A stretch of 64,000 nt of DNA from Bradyrhizobium sp. WBAH42 (GCF_024585265.1 NZ_CP036533.1:7449001-7513000), one strand, 5' to 3'; shown: positions 35,027 to 44,103, numbered from the stretch's first letter. Notes: a model not told the origin generated them from the sequence alone. Made by a program: numbers and translations.

Positions 35027-35221
35027 TTACTCCTCCTCTGTGCGACGTAGGAGGGTGTCGAAAGACGACGATAGATTTGCTATCGCATGCTCCAGCTCAG
35101 TAGCGATGGCCCGGTAGCGCACGATCAGTCGCGCATATACGTCGCGCTTGGTCTGATTTTCTGCAACAATCTGAAGTCGCTCGCATTCGGCGATTTGCGC
35201 GCAGCAGGTCTAAGCCTGCAT
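35027..35221 (-). pseudogene. small helical mini-gene with an early stop
   Basis: On the minus strand a well-formed helical frame (CAQIAECERLQIVAENQTKR, then DVYARLIVRYRAIATELEHA, ending RRTEEE) ends at TAA 35027-35029. Reading back in the same frame gives ATG CAG GCT TAG at 35221-35210: a start codon followed at once by a stop. One-base indels around codons 4-8 would restore MQALDLLRAQIAECER. So it looks like a recently broken mini-gene, unless another start is used. Confidence 0.5.
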
Positions 35222-35620
35222 TTTTTTATGCGCCGAGTTGATATTTCTGCGACATTGGCGTCAATGCAGAAAGTGCCCACAAGCGAAAGGTCCGCCAGTT
35301 GGATGCAGGCCTATCGCACCTCGGAGCCGGACGAATTCGTGGCTTTCATCGCAGACTGTAGCCGCAAGAACCCTAAAGTCCGTTCGCCGGGTGCAGCCTG
35401 ACATTCGATGCGAAGATGAATAGCGACCCGCTGGAACGTCTTGGTGCCATCGCGGGTCAGGCGTCAAAGAGGACGTAGCAGCGGAGGTCAGTAGGCGCGA
35501 GCCTTTTCCAGAGGGAAGCACAGGCATGGCGCAACGAGTGCATGCCGTAAATCCTGCCACAGCCGTTAGCGCTGTACCGGCGTCCTCCAGCACCGGCTTG
35601 GCGGCCTGGCTCGGGCTTGG
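35222..35620. other. intergenic stretch, no gene seen
   Basis: About 400 bases with short frames only; no ribosome site, domain or repeat found. Confidence 0.35.
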
Positions 35621-35833
35621 CTAACCGGCCCATTGCGGGAAAACGCGTCCGCTGGTGCGGCTTACGCGACCTTCCTGTTTACGGAAGCGTTGCAATCGAC
35701 CGTAGACCGCCAAACGAGTGCGGCCTAACTGCCGGCCGATCTCGGTTGCAGTCATACCGTTTTCGATCAGCGCACGGAGATGCGCCTCTTCCTCGGGCGA
35801 CCACGGACGTACTTCCAATCTATTGTTGGACAT
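35621..35833 (-). CDS. small SANT/GcrA-like HTH protein
   Basis: A 70-residue protein: NRLEVRPWSPEEEAHLRALI followed by a helix-turn-helix (MTATEIGRQLGRTRLAVYGR) and a basic end. W-S-x-E-E-x2-L with GxTATEIGxxLGR is the pattern of SANT-like or GcrA-like small DNA-binding proteins of rhizobia. ATG at 35833; ATG at 35839 would add two residues. Regulatory target unknown. Confidence 0.65.
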   Translation of the reverse strand: MSNNRLEVRPWSPEEEAHLRALIENGMTATEIGRQLGRTRLAVYGRLQRFRKQEGRVSRTSGRVFPQWAG

Positions 35834-35879
35834 CGCCAATCATCCCTGGGACAGCACAGATCACCCTGCTCACGCAGGG

Positions 35880-36128
35880 TTACCAGAGTTCCTCGAACGC
35901 GACGCCGATAAGATTGCCGCTCGACCAGATCAATCGGCAACTTCGAATGCTGCGATCTTTTTCAAGCATCAGTTTGAATGTGGAGTTCATATATCGCTTC
36001 GACGGAAGTTCGATTGCTGCGCCTTGATCAGACATGTTGACCACGCGGCAACGCAGACTGGCGCCGTCGCCGAACACATAGGCGACCTCGTCCACCTCGA
36101 TGCGCTCAAGCTTTCGACGCTCGATCAT
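35880..36128 (-). CDS. single-domain PilZ-like protein
   Basis: An 82-residue PilZ-type barrel: MIERRKLERIEV (RRxxxR motif region) followed by CRVVNMSDQGAAIELP (the D/NxSxxG motif) and CRLIWSSGNLIGVAFEEL. PilZ domains bind cyclic di-GMP when RxxxR and D/NxSxxG are intact; here ERRKLER and NMSDQG are present, so binding is possible. Small single-domain PilZ proteins are abundant in Bradyrhizobium. Confidence 0.8.
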   Translation of the reverse strand: MIERRKLERIEVDEVAYVFGDGASLRCRVVNMSDQGAAIELPSKRYMNSTFKLMLEKDRSIRSCRLIWSSGNLIGVAFEELW

Positions 36129-36149
36129 TCTGTGCTGCCCACAACGAAC

Positions 36150-36371
36150 TCATTCGTCCAATGTGCACCGGGTCTGGAGCAGCCGCAGTTGTCGCGCGAT
36201 CTGCCTTGCCAAGTTCGATCGCTCCTTGGCGAGACTGCTTCTTTCCTCAACAATGTCGTGTCCGTTACGTTTAAGCACCTCGATCAAGGTGGCTTGGTTC
36301 TCAATGCTAAGTTGCTTGGCTGCAATTTCTCGGGAGATAGTTGTCAACTCATCGTCGCAATGTGAGGTCAT
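36150..36371 (-). CDS. small coiled-coil protein
   Basis: A 73-residue protein, MTSHCDDELTTISREIAAKQ continuing as one long charged helix (ERSSLAKERSNLARQIARQL) to LDE. ATG at 36371. It ends 21 bases before the PilZ gene on the same strand, so they may be co-transcribed. Function unknown. Confidence 0.55.
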   Translation of the reverse strand: MTSHCDDELTTISREIAAKQLSIENQATLIEVLKRNGHDIVEERSSLAKERSNLARQIARQLRLLQTRCTLDE

Positions 36372-36438
36372 GGGCAATCCCAAGGCGGGCCTGTCGGCGA
36401 GTAAAGCTACATCCTACCCCGCCGGCCCTGCGAAAACG

Positions 36439-36672
36439 TTACACTCGAGCCGTTCGGCTCGGTGCCGGCAAGCGGGACCAGACACCGGCTCCGTACCAGG
36501 CGCATCCTGTTACCTTCCGCAAGTCGAATAGCACCGCTATGCCGGGGCTGCGCATATTGGTTTCGACAACCGTACCGGTCTTGCGGGCCAAGTCTGGAAA
36601 CTGAACGATCCCACGCTCGCGCATCTTGAAACGGGCGCCGACAACAAACCTGTCAGTCCTCTGAGTGATCAT
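36439..36672 (-). CDS. small hypothetical protein
   Basis: A 77-residue frame from ATG 36672: MITQRTDRFVVGARFKMRER, then FPDLARKTGTVVETNMRSPG and IAVLFDLRK. The centre looks like a small SH3-like barrel known to me from rhizobial mini-genes (GxRxxMxxxG...RTGxVVE...xxxVxFDG). The C-terminal 25 residues do not fit that pattern and may reflect a frameshift. Confidence 0.4.
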   Translation of the reverse strand: MITQRTDRFVVGARFKMRERGIVQFPDLARKTGTVVETNMRSPGIAVLFDLRKVTGCAWYGAGVWSRLPAPSRTARV

Positions 36673-36778
36673 GGGTTGATCCGAGCCCCGCCTGAGCCTC
36701 ACGTTGGTCTTGGGGCCTAATAGCTTCCAGCGGACAACATGCCTGGAACTCCTAAATGTAACCTGATACCATGCTTCT

Positions 36779-37405
36779 ATGAAAGCGTACAAGCGCAACC
36801 AGGTTGAGGACGCCATTGTGGCGACGCTCGGCGCGAATGACGACACGAACGTGCTGAGGCGCCTGAAGCGCTTGTTAGACACCGACCGCGCCTTGGAGGT
36901 GCGTCCCCAATCGAACCAACCCGAACTGGCAAACTACGCGTTTGTGAGTGGCGATGCTCCGGGCAAGGGCGGCGAGATTCAGTTTTCGGAATATGAGAGC
37001 TTTGCCTTGCTGATCGGCTTGCACATGCTCAATCACAGATGGCCGCAGAAGTTTGTCGTCGAATCGTTGCGGCGCATCAGGCCTGCGTTGCAACGCCAGC
37101 ATAAAAAGATCATGAGGCTTGATCCCGCCAACTTGTTCGATCCGGATCAGATCCCGCTGCAAGCTAAACCCGGGAGTCCAGCTTTGGCGACGCGCTCGCC
37201 GGTATTTTTGCTGATTTGGTCAGATCAACGGACAGCGGAAGACCCGGCCCCGGCCGTCGAGATTTTCGAGGACCATAGCGCAGCATTCCACCGCGGGATT
37301 GAAAGGCCGGGCCGGTCCACCACCTGGATCGAACTCACGCGCTCCGCACACGCGCTATCAGAACAGCTCGCCAAAACGCGACCACGCAAGCGAGGACGCA
37401 GCTAA
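36779..37405 (+). CDS. hypothetical protein at the left edge of the recombination/methylase region
   Basis: A 208-residue soluble protein. The N-terminal 50 residues (MKAYKRNQVEDAIVATLGAN, then VLRRLKRLLDTDRAL) look like a helical/HTH part; the centre contains GEIQFSEYESFALLIGLHML with WPQKFVVESLRRIRPAL; the end is very basic. The design is reminiscent of a MerR-like or parasegregation accessory protein, but no family is recognised. It precedes the ParB-methyltransferase gene by 263 bases on the same strand. Confidence 0.6.
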   Translation: MKAYKRNQVEDAIVATLGANDDTNVLRRLKRLLDTDRALEVRPQSNQPELANYAFVSGDAPGKGGEIQFSEYESFALLIGLHMLNHRWPQKFVVESLRRIRPALQRQHKKIMRLDPANLFDPDQIPLQAKPGSPALATRSPVFLLIWSDQRTAEDPAPAVEIFEDHSAAFHRGIERPGRSTTWIELTRSAHALSEQLAKTRPRKRGRS

Positions 37406-37668
37406 TCAGCCCGCAAAAACACGGAACACGCACATCACACATTTAATTGAACCCCATATTCAAGCTTCAAACCAAAGTTGGCGCGGCTGGTGCATGGGCT
37501 GGCGAGCCACGTGCTGAAGCGCGCAATAGGGCGCGCAGACTGAATGCGCCGAAGGGCAAACGACGATGCACCCACGTCGAATTGAAACCTATATCGACGC
37601 TTCTAACCGGCTCGCCCCCGAGCCAACATCGGCGCTGCGGCGCCGGCAAGGTCACGAAGGAGAAAACC

Positions 37669-39030
37669 ATGACCGCACCCTCGACACCCAACGAGGTCTT
37701 CACGCAAGTGGGACCGGTCGAGCATGTTGCAATCGAAGCAATCAAGCCGCCCAAGCGATTGCTCCGCAAGCACACCGATCGCGACAAGAAACAATATGCG
37801 AAATGCATCGAGGCCTTAGGCTTGATCACCCCTGTTATCATCGATCCCGCGGGCGTGATCGTGGCCGGTTTGATCTGGTACCTTGGCGCGCTGCAGCTTG
37901 GCTTGCGCGACCTCCCGGTCATCCGGGTCACGCATCTCACGCCCGCACAACTCGAACTCTATCGGATTGCGGAGCAGCGGCTCGGCGAGCTAGCGCCCTG
38001 GGACGATCGCGCGGTCGCAGAAACCCTCAAGGAGCTCTCTCAGCTTGACCTCGGGTTTAGTCTCGAGGTCACCGGCTTCTCCCAGGGAGAGATCGATTTT
38101 CGCATCGAGAACCTCGAGTCTTTGCAGCTCGAGCCGGCTCCGGACCCGGCCGACGTCGTTCCTGCGATTGTCTCGGCGCCGGTTTCGGCTCTCAACGATC
38201 TCTGGCAAGCCGGACCACATCGGATATTGTGCCAAAGCGCGCTGCAGTCCGATTCATTCTCCACCCTCATGGCCGGCGCGCGCGCCCGCGCCGTGATCAC
38301 CGATCCGCCGTTCAATGTCCCCATTCAAGGGCACGTCTCCGGCAAAGGACGCATTCGCCACCGCGAGTTTGCGATGGCGTCCGGCGAAATGTCCAACGAG
38401 GAGTTTACCGCTTTCCTAAGCGGCTATCTTCGCCGCTCGACCGAGCACCTCTCCCTGGGAGCCCTCCTCTACATTTTCATGGACTGGCGTCACTCCGCTC
38501 AGATTCTTGCCGCCGGCCAGGCCATTGGCCTCGAGCTCAAGAACATATGCGCGTGGGTCAAATCGAACGCTGGCATGGGATCCCTCTATCGCAGCCAGCA
38601 CGAATTGGTCTTTGTGTTTAAGCACGGCAAAGTGTCCCATCGCAACAACGTCGAGCTCGGTCGACATGGCCGCTTCAGAACCAACGTCTGGCAATATCCC
38701 GGATGCAATAGCTTCGAACGGAGCGGCGAAGAAGGCAACCTGCTAGCCGTACACCCCACTGTGAAGCCGGTTCAGCTGCTCGCCGATGCGATCCTCGACT
38801 GCACGGAACGCAATGACATTGTTTTGGATAACTTCTTGGGCAGCGGCTCGACCTTGCTGGCTGCCGAGAGGGTGGGCCGCCGCCTCTACGCGACGGAGCT
38901 CGAGCCGCGTTACGTTGACGTCGCGATAAGGCGCTGGCAACGCCACACCGGCCAAAGCGCTGTCCATGTCCCAACCGGGCGCCTGTTCGACGAAATCGCC
39001 GCAGACAAGCAACGGGAGTGCGGGCAATGA
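37669..39030 (+). CDS. ParB-like / DNA methyltransferase fusion protein
   Basis: A 453-residue protein. Residues ~15-110 form a ParB/Srx-like nuclease fold (AIKPPKRLLRKHTDRDKKQY, GLITPVIIDPAGVIVAGLIW). Residues ~190-440 are an N6-adenine or N4-cytosine methyltransferase of the beta-type motif order: catalytic DPPF at Asp212, then HPTVKPVQLLADAI and the SAM-binding FLGSGSTLLAA after Asp387. In the ParB motif GxxR-type residues are altered (AGLIW where AGxxR is usual). Such fusions are typical of prophages and integrative elements. ATG 37669 has AAGGAG seven bases upstream. Overlaps the next gene by ATGA. Confidence 0.88.
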   Translation: MTAPSTPNEVFTQVGPVEHVAIEAIKPPKRLLRKHTDRDKKQYAKCIEALGLITPVIIDPAGVIVAGLIWYLGALQLGLRDLPVIRVTHLTPAQLELYRIAEQRLGELAPWDDRAVAETLKELSQLDLGFSLEVTGFSQGEIDFRIENLESLQLEPAPDPADVVPAIVSAPVSALNDLWQAGPHRILCQSALQSDSFSTLMAGARARAVITDPPFNVPIQGHVSGKGRIRHREFAMASGEMSNEEFTAFLSGYLRRSTEHLSLGALLYIFMDWRHSAQILAAGQAIGLELKNICAWVKSNAGMGSLYRSQHELVFVFKHGKVSHRNNVELGRHGRFRTNVWQYPGCNSFERSGEEGNLLAVHPTVKPVQLLADAILDCTERNDIVLDNFLGSGSTLLAAERVGRRLYATELEPRYVDVAIRRWQRHTGQSAVHVPTGRLFDEIAADKQRECGQ

Positions 39031-39452
39031 CCAAGCGCAAATCTGAAAACTATTCAGTTGGCTACGGAAAACCTCCGAAAGCGCGGCGCTTTAAACCCGG
39101 CCAGTCCGGCAATCCACGTGGTAGGCCCAAAAAATGTCTCTCTTTGACCGAGCTTTTTGCGCGCGAGATGAAGCGGACGCGACCCATTGTAGAAGATGGA
39201 CAGCGATTGCGTATCCAGACAGACGAGGTACTAGTCAAGCGAGTGGTCGATCTCGCGGTCAAGGGCAATGTGAAAGTCTTGACGATGACAATGAAACTGA
39301 TCGAACAAATTCGCGAAATCGAAAGTGCAAAGATCGAGCGCGATTATGACGCGATGTCGAAAGAGGAAGCAAGGGCCGCGTTCGTTCAACTACGGGACAC
39401 CGTGCTGGCCGAGTTCCCCCGCGCCAGGGGGATTGCCGATTCTTTCCCGTAG
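39027..39452 (+). CDS. DUF5681-like protein
   Basis: A 141-residue basic protein. The N-terminal VGYGKPPKARRFKPGQSGNP with RGRPKK is the hallmark of DUF5681, usually found in phages and integrative elements, often next to ParB-methyltransferases or terminase genes. The remainder is a helical region (LTELFAREMKRTRPIVEDGQ and TMKLIEQIREIESAKIERDY). Translationally coupled to the methyltransferase by ATGA. Function unknown. Confidence 0.8.
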   Translation: MTKRKSENYSVGYGKPPKARRFKPGQSGNPRGRPKKCLSLTELFAREMKRTRPIVEDGQRLRIQTDEVLVKRVVDLAVKGNVKVLTMTMKLIEQIREIESAKIERDYDAMSKEEARAAFVQLRDTVLAEFPRARGIADSFP

Positions 39453-39525
39453 TCCGGAGAAGATCCAGTTGCATGGCTGTCCGGGTAGCCTCGCGCTGGA
39501 GTCGTCTCAGATCGATCGCGGTTGG

Positions 39526-39833
39526 CTAGGCGAGCCTCTCCATCACCCAATCGTGCAGCCCCAGCCGCATGATGGTCGAACCGGCTCGCGACCGGTCCAG
39601 ACGTGAATGTCGGAGCGGTCGTCGGGGGCGCTCAGCGCCCCCGACGGCGAAGGACAAATGAAGAAGAACTGGTCGAACTGCTCGGTGGCGTCCATCCGGC
39701 GGATATAGGCATCCAAGGTCTTTTGGCTGCCGGCAGACTCGACCTGAACTGCTGCCCGTTGGTTGATCACCGCATGCTCCAGTTCGAGGTCGGCCAACAA
39801 GGGTTTGCCGCAGCAATCCGGCGGTGCGGCCAA
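39526..39833 (-). pseudogene. nuclease-like protein fragment, frameshifted
   Basis: Two minus-strand frames join into one protein tail: LELEHAVINQRAAVQVESAG, then LDAYIRRMDATEQFDQFFFI and SDIHVWTGREPV in one frame, then TIMRLGLHDWVMERLA to the stop at 39526 in the next. The VQVES and VHVWTG patterns suit a restriction-endonuclease-like fold, which is an inference. A one-base loss near 39568 separates the frames and no start or N-terminal part is present. Confidence 0.5.
39620..39646. repeat. perfect 27-base palindrome
   Basis: CGTCGGGGGCGCT (39620-39632), a single central C, AGCGCCCCCGACG (39634-39646). Thirteen base pairs of perfect, GC-rich stem, no T-tract. It lies within the broken nuclease-like gene. 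Confidence 0.6.
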
Positions 39834-39859
39834 TTTTCAGAACGAAGCCAACTGCCTTC

Positions 39860-40255
39860 TTACTCGCTCTCGCGGCTTAGCAAGCGAAGTGTCCGCTTCT
39901 GCTGCACCAAAGCAGCCCGGTCATAGCGCTCCAGCCCTTGAAGCCCTTTCAAATCTGACGGCAGTGGATCCGTCAGAAGCGCAGCCAACATTGCCTGCCG
40001 CAAGCTGCGGATGCGCAGCAGCGCGAGTTTGGACCGTGCAAGCGCCATCGCCGCGTCCAGTGTGACCTGATGCCCGAGCCCGGAAGCAATCGCAACGGCA
40101 AGATTCGCCGCCTCGGCAGGATCGCTGAGATCGCGCCGCGCCAGCCCATGACACAGCGCGTTGCGGCTGGACCTCGTCTTGCCACCCGCCGTTTTCGGTC
40201 CCGTGCTACGCCTGGCGTTGCTGCGATTGGCTTCGATTTGTCGAACTGACGTCAT
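39860..40255 (-). CDS. hypothetical protein flanking the recombination cassette
   Basis: A 131-residue basic protein starting MTSVRQIEANRSNARRSTGP with KTAGGKTRSSRNALCHGLAR. This N-terminal motif (QIEANRxNAxxSTGPxTxxGKxxSSxNAxxHGL) is very common in small alphaproteobacterial proteins of unknown function. The C-terminal half is helical. The frame is open to 40372, but the motif and ATG at 40255 mark the start. A decayed relative is found at 44090-44565. It is divergent from the YqaJ gene. Confidence 0.7.
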   Translation of the reverse strand: MTSVRQIEANRSNARRSTGPKTAGGKTRSSRNALCHGLARRDLSDPAEAANLAVAIASGLGHQVTLDAAMALARSKLALLRIRSLRQAMLAALLTDPLPSDLKGLQGLERYDRAALVQQKRTLRLLSRESE

Positions 40256-40499
40256 GTCAAAGCTCCTCGGCCCGGGGCCGGTTGCGGGCCCCGCACGCTG
40301 GCTCCAACGCATTGACAGATCAAGGGTTTTGGCCCGCTCTTTTAGCAAAAATGCTGCAGAAAGCACTGGCATTCCCGCGCGAAAGGAGCGTTAATCACCG
40401 GACCGGCCTTTCGGCCTTTGGACCCCGGTCTTTCCCCTCGCAGTGGCGGGGGTTTTGGCGGTGCGGCGGCAAGCCGCGTTGCCAACCCAGGAGAGACCG
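40256..40499. promoter_or_regulatory. divergent promoter region of the recombination cassette
   Basis: 244 bases between the minus-strand hypothetical and the YqaJ gene. It probably contains the promoters of both; a run of C/G-rich short repeats (GGCCGG, GGACC) lies at 40390-40440. Confidence 0.35.
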
Positions 40500-41360
40500 G
40501 TGACCACGATTGCAACCGACGGCGCCGAGGCGCCCCGCTCCGTCATCACGTTGAACCGCCACGACCGCCGCGCCTTCATCGGCGGCTCGGACGCGCGCAT
40601 CATCATGGGCGACGACCAGGACGCGCTGCTGCGCCTGTGGCGGGAAAAGCGCGGCGAGATCGCGCCGCAAGATTTGTCCCGCAACCTGGTCGTTCAGCTC
40701 GGCCTCGCCACCGAAGCGCTCAACCGCGCCTGGTACCAGGGCGCCACCGGGCACGTGATCACCGACGTCCAGAAGCGGGTGCGGCATTCAGTCCACGGCT
40801 GGATGGCGGCCACGCTGGACGGCATCGTGGCCCCGATTGGTGCGGTGTTCGAGGCCAAGTTCATGCTGCCCTGGGGCTTTACCGAAGAGGCCGCGGCGGA
40901 GAAGCACATGGCGCAGCTGCAGCACAACATGTGGGTGGTCGCGGCGCGCGCGGCCGTGCTCTCGATCATCACCGGCGGCGGCAAATGGCTCGAGATCACC
41001 CTGCATGCCGACCCGCTCTATCAGCACCTGCTGCTGACGGCGGAGAAGAAGTTTTGGCGCTGCGTGCAGAGCGGCGAGCCGCCGCGGCTGTTTGGCATCG
41101 AGACCCCACGGCCGCGGCTTGCTGCCGTCAAGGTCGTCGACATGAGCGCGTCCAATGTCTGGGCCGAATGTGCGGCGATTTATCTGCGCACCCGCGACGC
41201 CCATGCCGAGCACGAGCTGGCCAAGGCCGAGCTCAAGAGGCTGCTGCCGGAGGATGCCAAGGAGGCGTTTGGCCACGGCGTTCGCGCCAAGCGCTCCAAA
41301 GCCGGCGCCGTCAGCTTTGATCCGGTTGAGATGGAGGCCGTCAATGCACCAGGCCAGTGA
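40500..41360 (+). CDS. YqaJ-type phage exonuclease (recombination nuclease)
   Basis: A 286-residue protein of the YqaJ/lambda-exonuclease-like PD-(D/E)xK fold. Motifs: [20 protein letters not shown] (IGASDxxxIxG type), [11 protein letters not shown] (the GxxxEx2 helix), then catalytic Asp107 in AATLDGIV and Glu118-x-Lys120 in VFEAKFML, followed by [11 protein letters not shown] (the QxQxxM helix). It should degrade one DNA strand to give single-strand ends for the annealing protein in the next gene. GTG at 40500 has AGGAGAG upstream. Overlaps the ERF gene by 17 bases. Confidence 0.85.
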   Translation: MTTIATDGAEAPRSVITLNRHDRRAFIGGSDARIIMGDDQDALLRLWREKRGEIAPQDLSRNLVVQLGLATEALNRAWYQGATGHVITDVQKRVRHSVHGWMAATLDGIVAPIGAVFEAKFMLPWGFTEEAAAEKHMAQLQHNMWVVAARAAVLSIITGGGKWLEITLHADPLYQHLLLTAEKKFWRCVQSGEPPRLFGIETPRPRLAAVKVVDMSASNVWAECAAIYLRTRDAHAEHELAKAELKRLLPEDAKEAFGHGVRAKRSKAGAVSFDPVEMEAVNAPGQ

Positions 41361-42486
41361 GCAAATCGGGGCGATCGCGGCGGCGCTGGCCCGCGCCCAA
41401 GCCGAACTGACCAACCCGGAAAAGACTCTGACCGCTCAGCTCCGCTCGCCGTTCCTGCGCGATGACGACCGCACCTTTCGCTACGCCTCGCTGGCGAGCG
41501 GCCTCGACATCGTGCGCAAGACCTTGAGCCAGCAGGAGATCGCCACCATCCAGACCACCCGGGTCGAAGCAACCAGCGGTCACATCCACCTCACCACCCT
41601 GCTCGCCCATTCCTCCGGCGAGTGGATCTCCTCGGACTGGCCGGTCTGCGCCGCCCGCGACATCGAGGCGCCGCATCGCATGGGTGCGGCCCTGACCTAC
41701 GCCCGCCGCTACGCCCTGTTCGCGCTGGTCGGGATTGCCGGCGAGGATGATCTGGACGCCCCGGAGACGGTCGCCGGTCCCCCCGCAGCGCGGAGCCTCA
41801 AGGCCGCGCCCGGCAAGGGCGCGCTCAACCATGCCCCGGTGCTGCGGCCGGGCGAGTCCGCCGCACTCCGGGAGCAGCTGTTGCGCCAGCTCGACGCGCT
41901 ACCCGCCAGCACCGATCTGCTCGGCTGGGCCAGGACGAGCCTCCCGCTCAAGAACAGCCTGCAGGAGCCGGATGCCCGGCGCGTCGAGGCTGCCTATCAG
42001 GCCAAGCTTGAGGACGCGGCCCGGACCCAGGCCGAGCAACCCGCCGACTTGGGCGGCGCCCCACCCCTGCCGACGGCGCCTGCCGCAGACACCGACGCCG
42101 CGCTGCAGCCCGCGCATCCCGAGACTGGGCTCGCGCACCCCAAGGAGCCGCGCAAGCGCAGCAAGGCGCACCTGCTGTTTGTCCGGGAGCAGCCCTGCCT
42201 GGTGTGCCGGCAAACGCCGTGCGATGCCCATCATCTGACCTTCGCCCAGCCGCGGGCGCTCGGGCGCAAGGTCAGCGATGAGTTTACGGTGCCGCTGTGC
42301 CGCGTCCATCACGAGGAGCTGCATCGGCATGGCAACGAGCGGGCGTGGTGGGCCAACCTGCAGATCACCCCACTGCCGGTCGCGCAAGAGCTGTGGGCGG
42401 CGAGCCCGGTCCATGGTCGGGCCGAGGGCGCGGCCGGCGCCGCAGCCATCCTCGCCAACCTCGGCGCGGAGGCCGCATCCCGATGA
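41344..42486 (+). CDS. ERF-family single-strand annealing protein fused to HNH-like zinc domain
   Basis: A 380-residue protein. Residues ~8-150 are an ERF annealing domain ([40 protein letters not shown] with EDDLDAP). A Pro/Ala-rich linker follows (~190-270). Residues ~275-345 carry a zinc/HNH-like domain: CLVC (Cys285, Cys288), Cys293, DAHH (His296-297), then [20 protein letters not shown], close to DUF968/HNH nucleases. ERF proteins anneal complementary strands. The C-terminal fusion suggests an added DNA-binding or nicking activity, which is inference. Overlaps neighbours by 17 and four bases. Confidence 0.85.
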   Translation: MHQASEQIGAIAAALARAQAELTNPEKTLTAQLRSPFLRDDDRTFRYASLASGLDIVRKTLSQQEIATIQTTRVEATSGHIHLTTLLAHSSGEWISSDWPVCAARDIEAPHRMGAALTYARRYALFALVGIAGEDDLDAPETVAGPPAARSLKAAPGKGALNHAPVLRPGESAALREQLLRQLDALPASTDLLGWARTSLPLKNSLQEPDARRVEAAYQAKLEDAARTQAEQPADLGGAPPLPTAPAADTDAALQPAHPETGLAHPKEPRKRSKAHLLFVREQPCLVCRQTPCDAHHLTFAQPRALGRKVSDEFTVPLCRVHHEELHRHGNERAWWANLQITPLPVAQELWAASPVHGRAEGAAGAAAILANLGAEAASR

Positions 42487-43058
42487 ATGGCCCGTTCCAA
42501 ACCGCATGCGAGCTGACCGCCACGGCACTCCCGGCCGAGTTTGCGGCCTTGGCGCCGCCGCCCCTGCTGCTGCCCGGCGAACATCTCGACCATTACCACG
42601 CGCTGCGCCAGGCCATCTTTGCGGACCTTGCGCCCCGATCCGCCATTGAGTGGCTGCTCGCCATCGATGTGGCCGAGCTATCCTGGGAAATCCAGCGCTA
42701 CCGCATGTTGCGGCACAAATTGCTCCAGACCTCTCGCCAAAAGGCGATCGAAGCGGCGCTGCGCCACATCGACATGGTCGGGATCGATCCCGACTTCGAA
42801 CCCCAGGCCGAATACTACACGCAGCAAAATGCGCTGAGCTGGCGCACTGACCCGATCGCTGCGACCGAGATCGAGGCGCGGCTGGCCGCCTATGGCTTCG
42901 ATCAAGCCGCCGTCACCACCGAAGTCTACGTCCAGGCGCGCGAGATCCTGGTGCTGTTCGAAGGTCTGCTCAACGCCGCCCAAACCAAGCGCACGTTGCT
43001 GCTGCGCGAGATCAGGCATCAGCGCTTCGTCAGCGCACCGATGCGCCGGCCGCGCTGA
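42483..43058 (+). CDS. hypothetical protein of the recombination cassette
   Basis: A 191-residue helical protein, start ATG 42483 overlapping the ERF stop by ATGA. Recognisable blocks: [37 protein letters not shown] text, and a C-terminal block [20 protein letters not shown] with [10 protein letters not shown]. The last block recurs in the truncated gene at 45165-45368. No function is recognised, but co-transcription with YqaJ and ERF suggests a link to recombination. Confidence 0.7.
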   Translation: MNGPFQTACELTATALPAEFAALAPPPLLLPGEHLDHYHALRQAIFADLAPRSAIEWLLAIDVAELSWEIQRYRMLRHKLLQTSRQKAIEAALRHIDMVGIDPDFEPQAEYYTQQNALSWRTDPIAATEIEARLAAYGFDQAAVTTEVYVQAREILVLFEGLLNAAQTKRTLLLREIRHQRFVSAPMRRPR

Positions 43059-43193
43059 AACATCAGATCAATATTCCCGACCGCGCACTCTCGATTCCAG
43101 CTTGCGATAAGGGACAGCTTCAGTCCGATCGCGAAAGCCCAATGCGAGCAACACCGCCGCTCCCTTCCCGGAGACGGTCTATTGCAAGCAAGT

Positions 43194-43545
43194 TCAGGCT
43201 AGGAAGTTGCCATTGTGCAACGCGCCAGTAGCATTCAACAGGCTGATCTCCATATCACTCGCTCCGTCGCCATCGATATCGATCTGGAGATAGTCGCTGC
43301 CCGCCCCAACATTCTGCAAATGTGCCGAAGCTTGGTTACCGCCAAGCAAGGCCGCACTGTCCACATACTCGATGTGACCGCCGGCGATGCTGATGCCCGA
43401 GAACGTAAAGCTATCGCCGCCGGCATCGAAGTTGTGAACGGTATTATCGGCAGCGCCCTGGGCGGAGTCCGCGACGCTGAGGAAGCGGATATTGTCCTCG
43501 CCTGCGCTGACGAAGATTTGATCCGGCCCCCGCGCCAGGCTTTAT
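43194..43545 (-). pseudogene. C-terminal fragment of an RTX/M10-type calcium-binding protein
   Basis: A minus-strand frame without start ends at TGA 43194. It reads DQIFVSAGEDNIRFLSVADS, then NFDAGGDSFTFSGISIAGGH and AGSDYLQIDIDGDGASDMEI ending in LNATGALHNGNFLA. This is the C-terminal module of serralysin/RTX proteins (Peptidase_M10_C-like) with Ca-binding Asp/Gly turns. The rest of the protein is missing; a frame break occurs near 43540. Confidence 0.65.
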
Positions 43546-43818
43546 AAATTCGTCGACTTTGCCATCGCAGAAAAGCATTACCGCGGACCCCGTCCCAAGT
43601 TCGTGTGCATTGATTCCGAGAACGCCGCTGCCACGCCATGCCTTCGATGATGCCGAGTTAGCTGCCGGAGGATGGCGATCGTCGTATCGATAGGGCTTTA
43701 GGCCGGACTGTAATGACCCCAATGGCTGAAGAGCCACAACATTGCTCCAAAACGCTGGACTTCTGCACCGACCCGAGCGTGCATTCGACTATTCGAATCT
43801 GTCAGTGGAGTCCGATAA

Positions 43819-44103
43819 GTCACGGAAGCGGAAATCATCGAACCGGCCATCAAGGCGTGCCTCGCGGAGATCCATTTCAAGCTGAAGGCAGCCGAACAGG
43901 TCGCCAAGGCGGCCCAGGCGTGCCCGTAAGCAAGTGGCGTGACGGAAGCGGTTCGGGTCTCCATGGATATTGAGCAGCTGATCTACGAAGCTGGACGGCT
44001 TCATGATGCTGCCACGCTCCTTGCTCGACTGGCGCAGGATTTGAAAACTGAGATCGTTACCGTCGTCAGACCAACACGTCCAGCCAGCCGCTTGCCTTCG
44101 TGA
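43819..44103 (+). pseudogene. small helical mini-gene with an internal stop
   Basis: One frame reads TEAEIIEPAIKACLAEIHFK with LKAAEQVAKAAQAC, hits TAA, and continues in the same frame as TEAVRVSMDIEQLIYEAGRL with HDAATLLARLAQD to TGA 44101-44103. Both halves look like one protein. The start codon appears changed (GTC where GTG would be expected, right after a stop codon). Confidence 0.5.

Noticed and set aside
43713..43973. 86-residue plus-strand frame next to the broken mini-gene
   Set aside because: Wrong frame for the recognisable protein text at 43819-44103, which has an internal stop.
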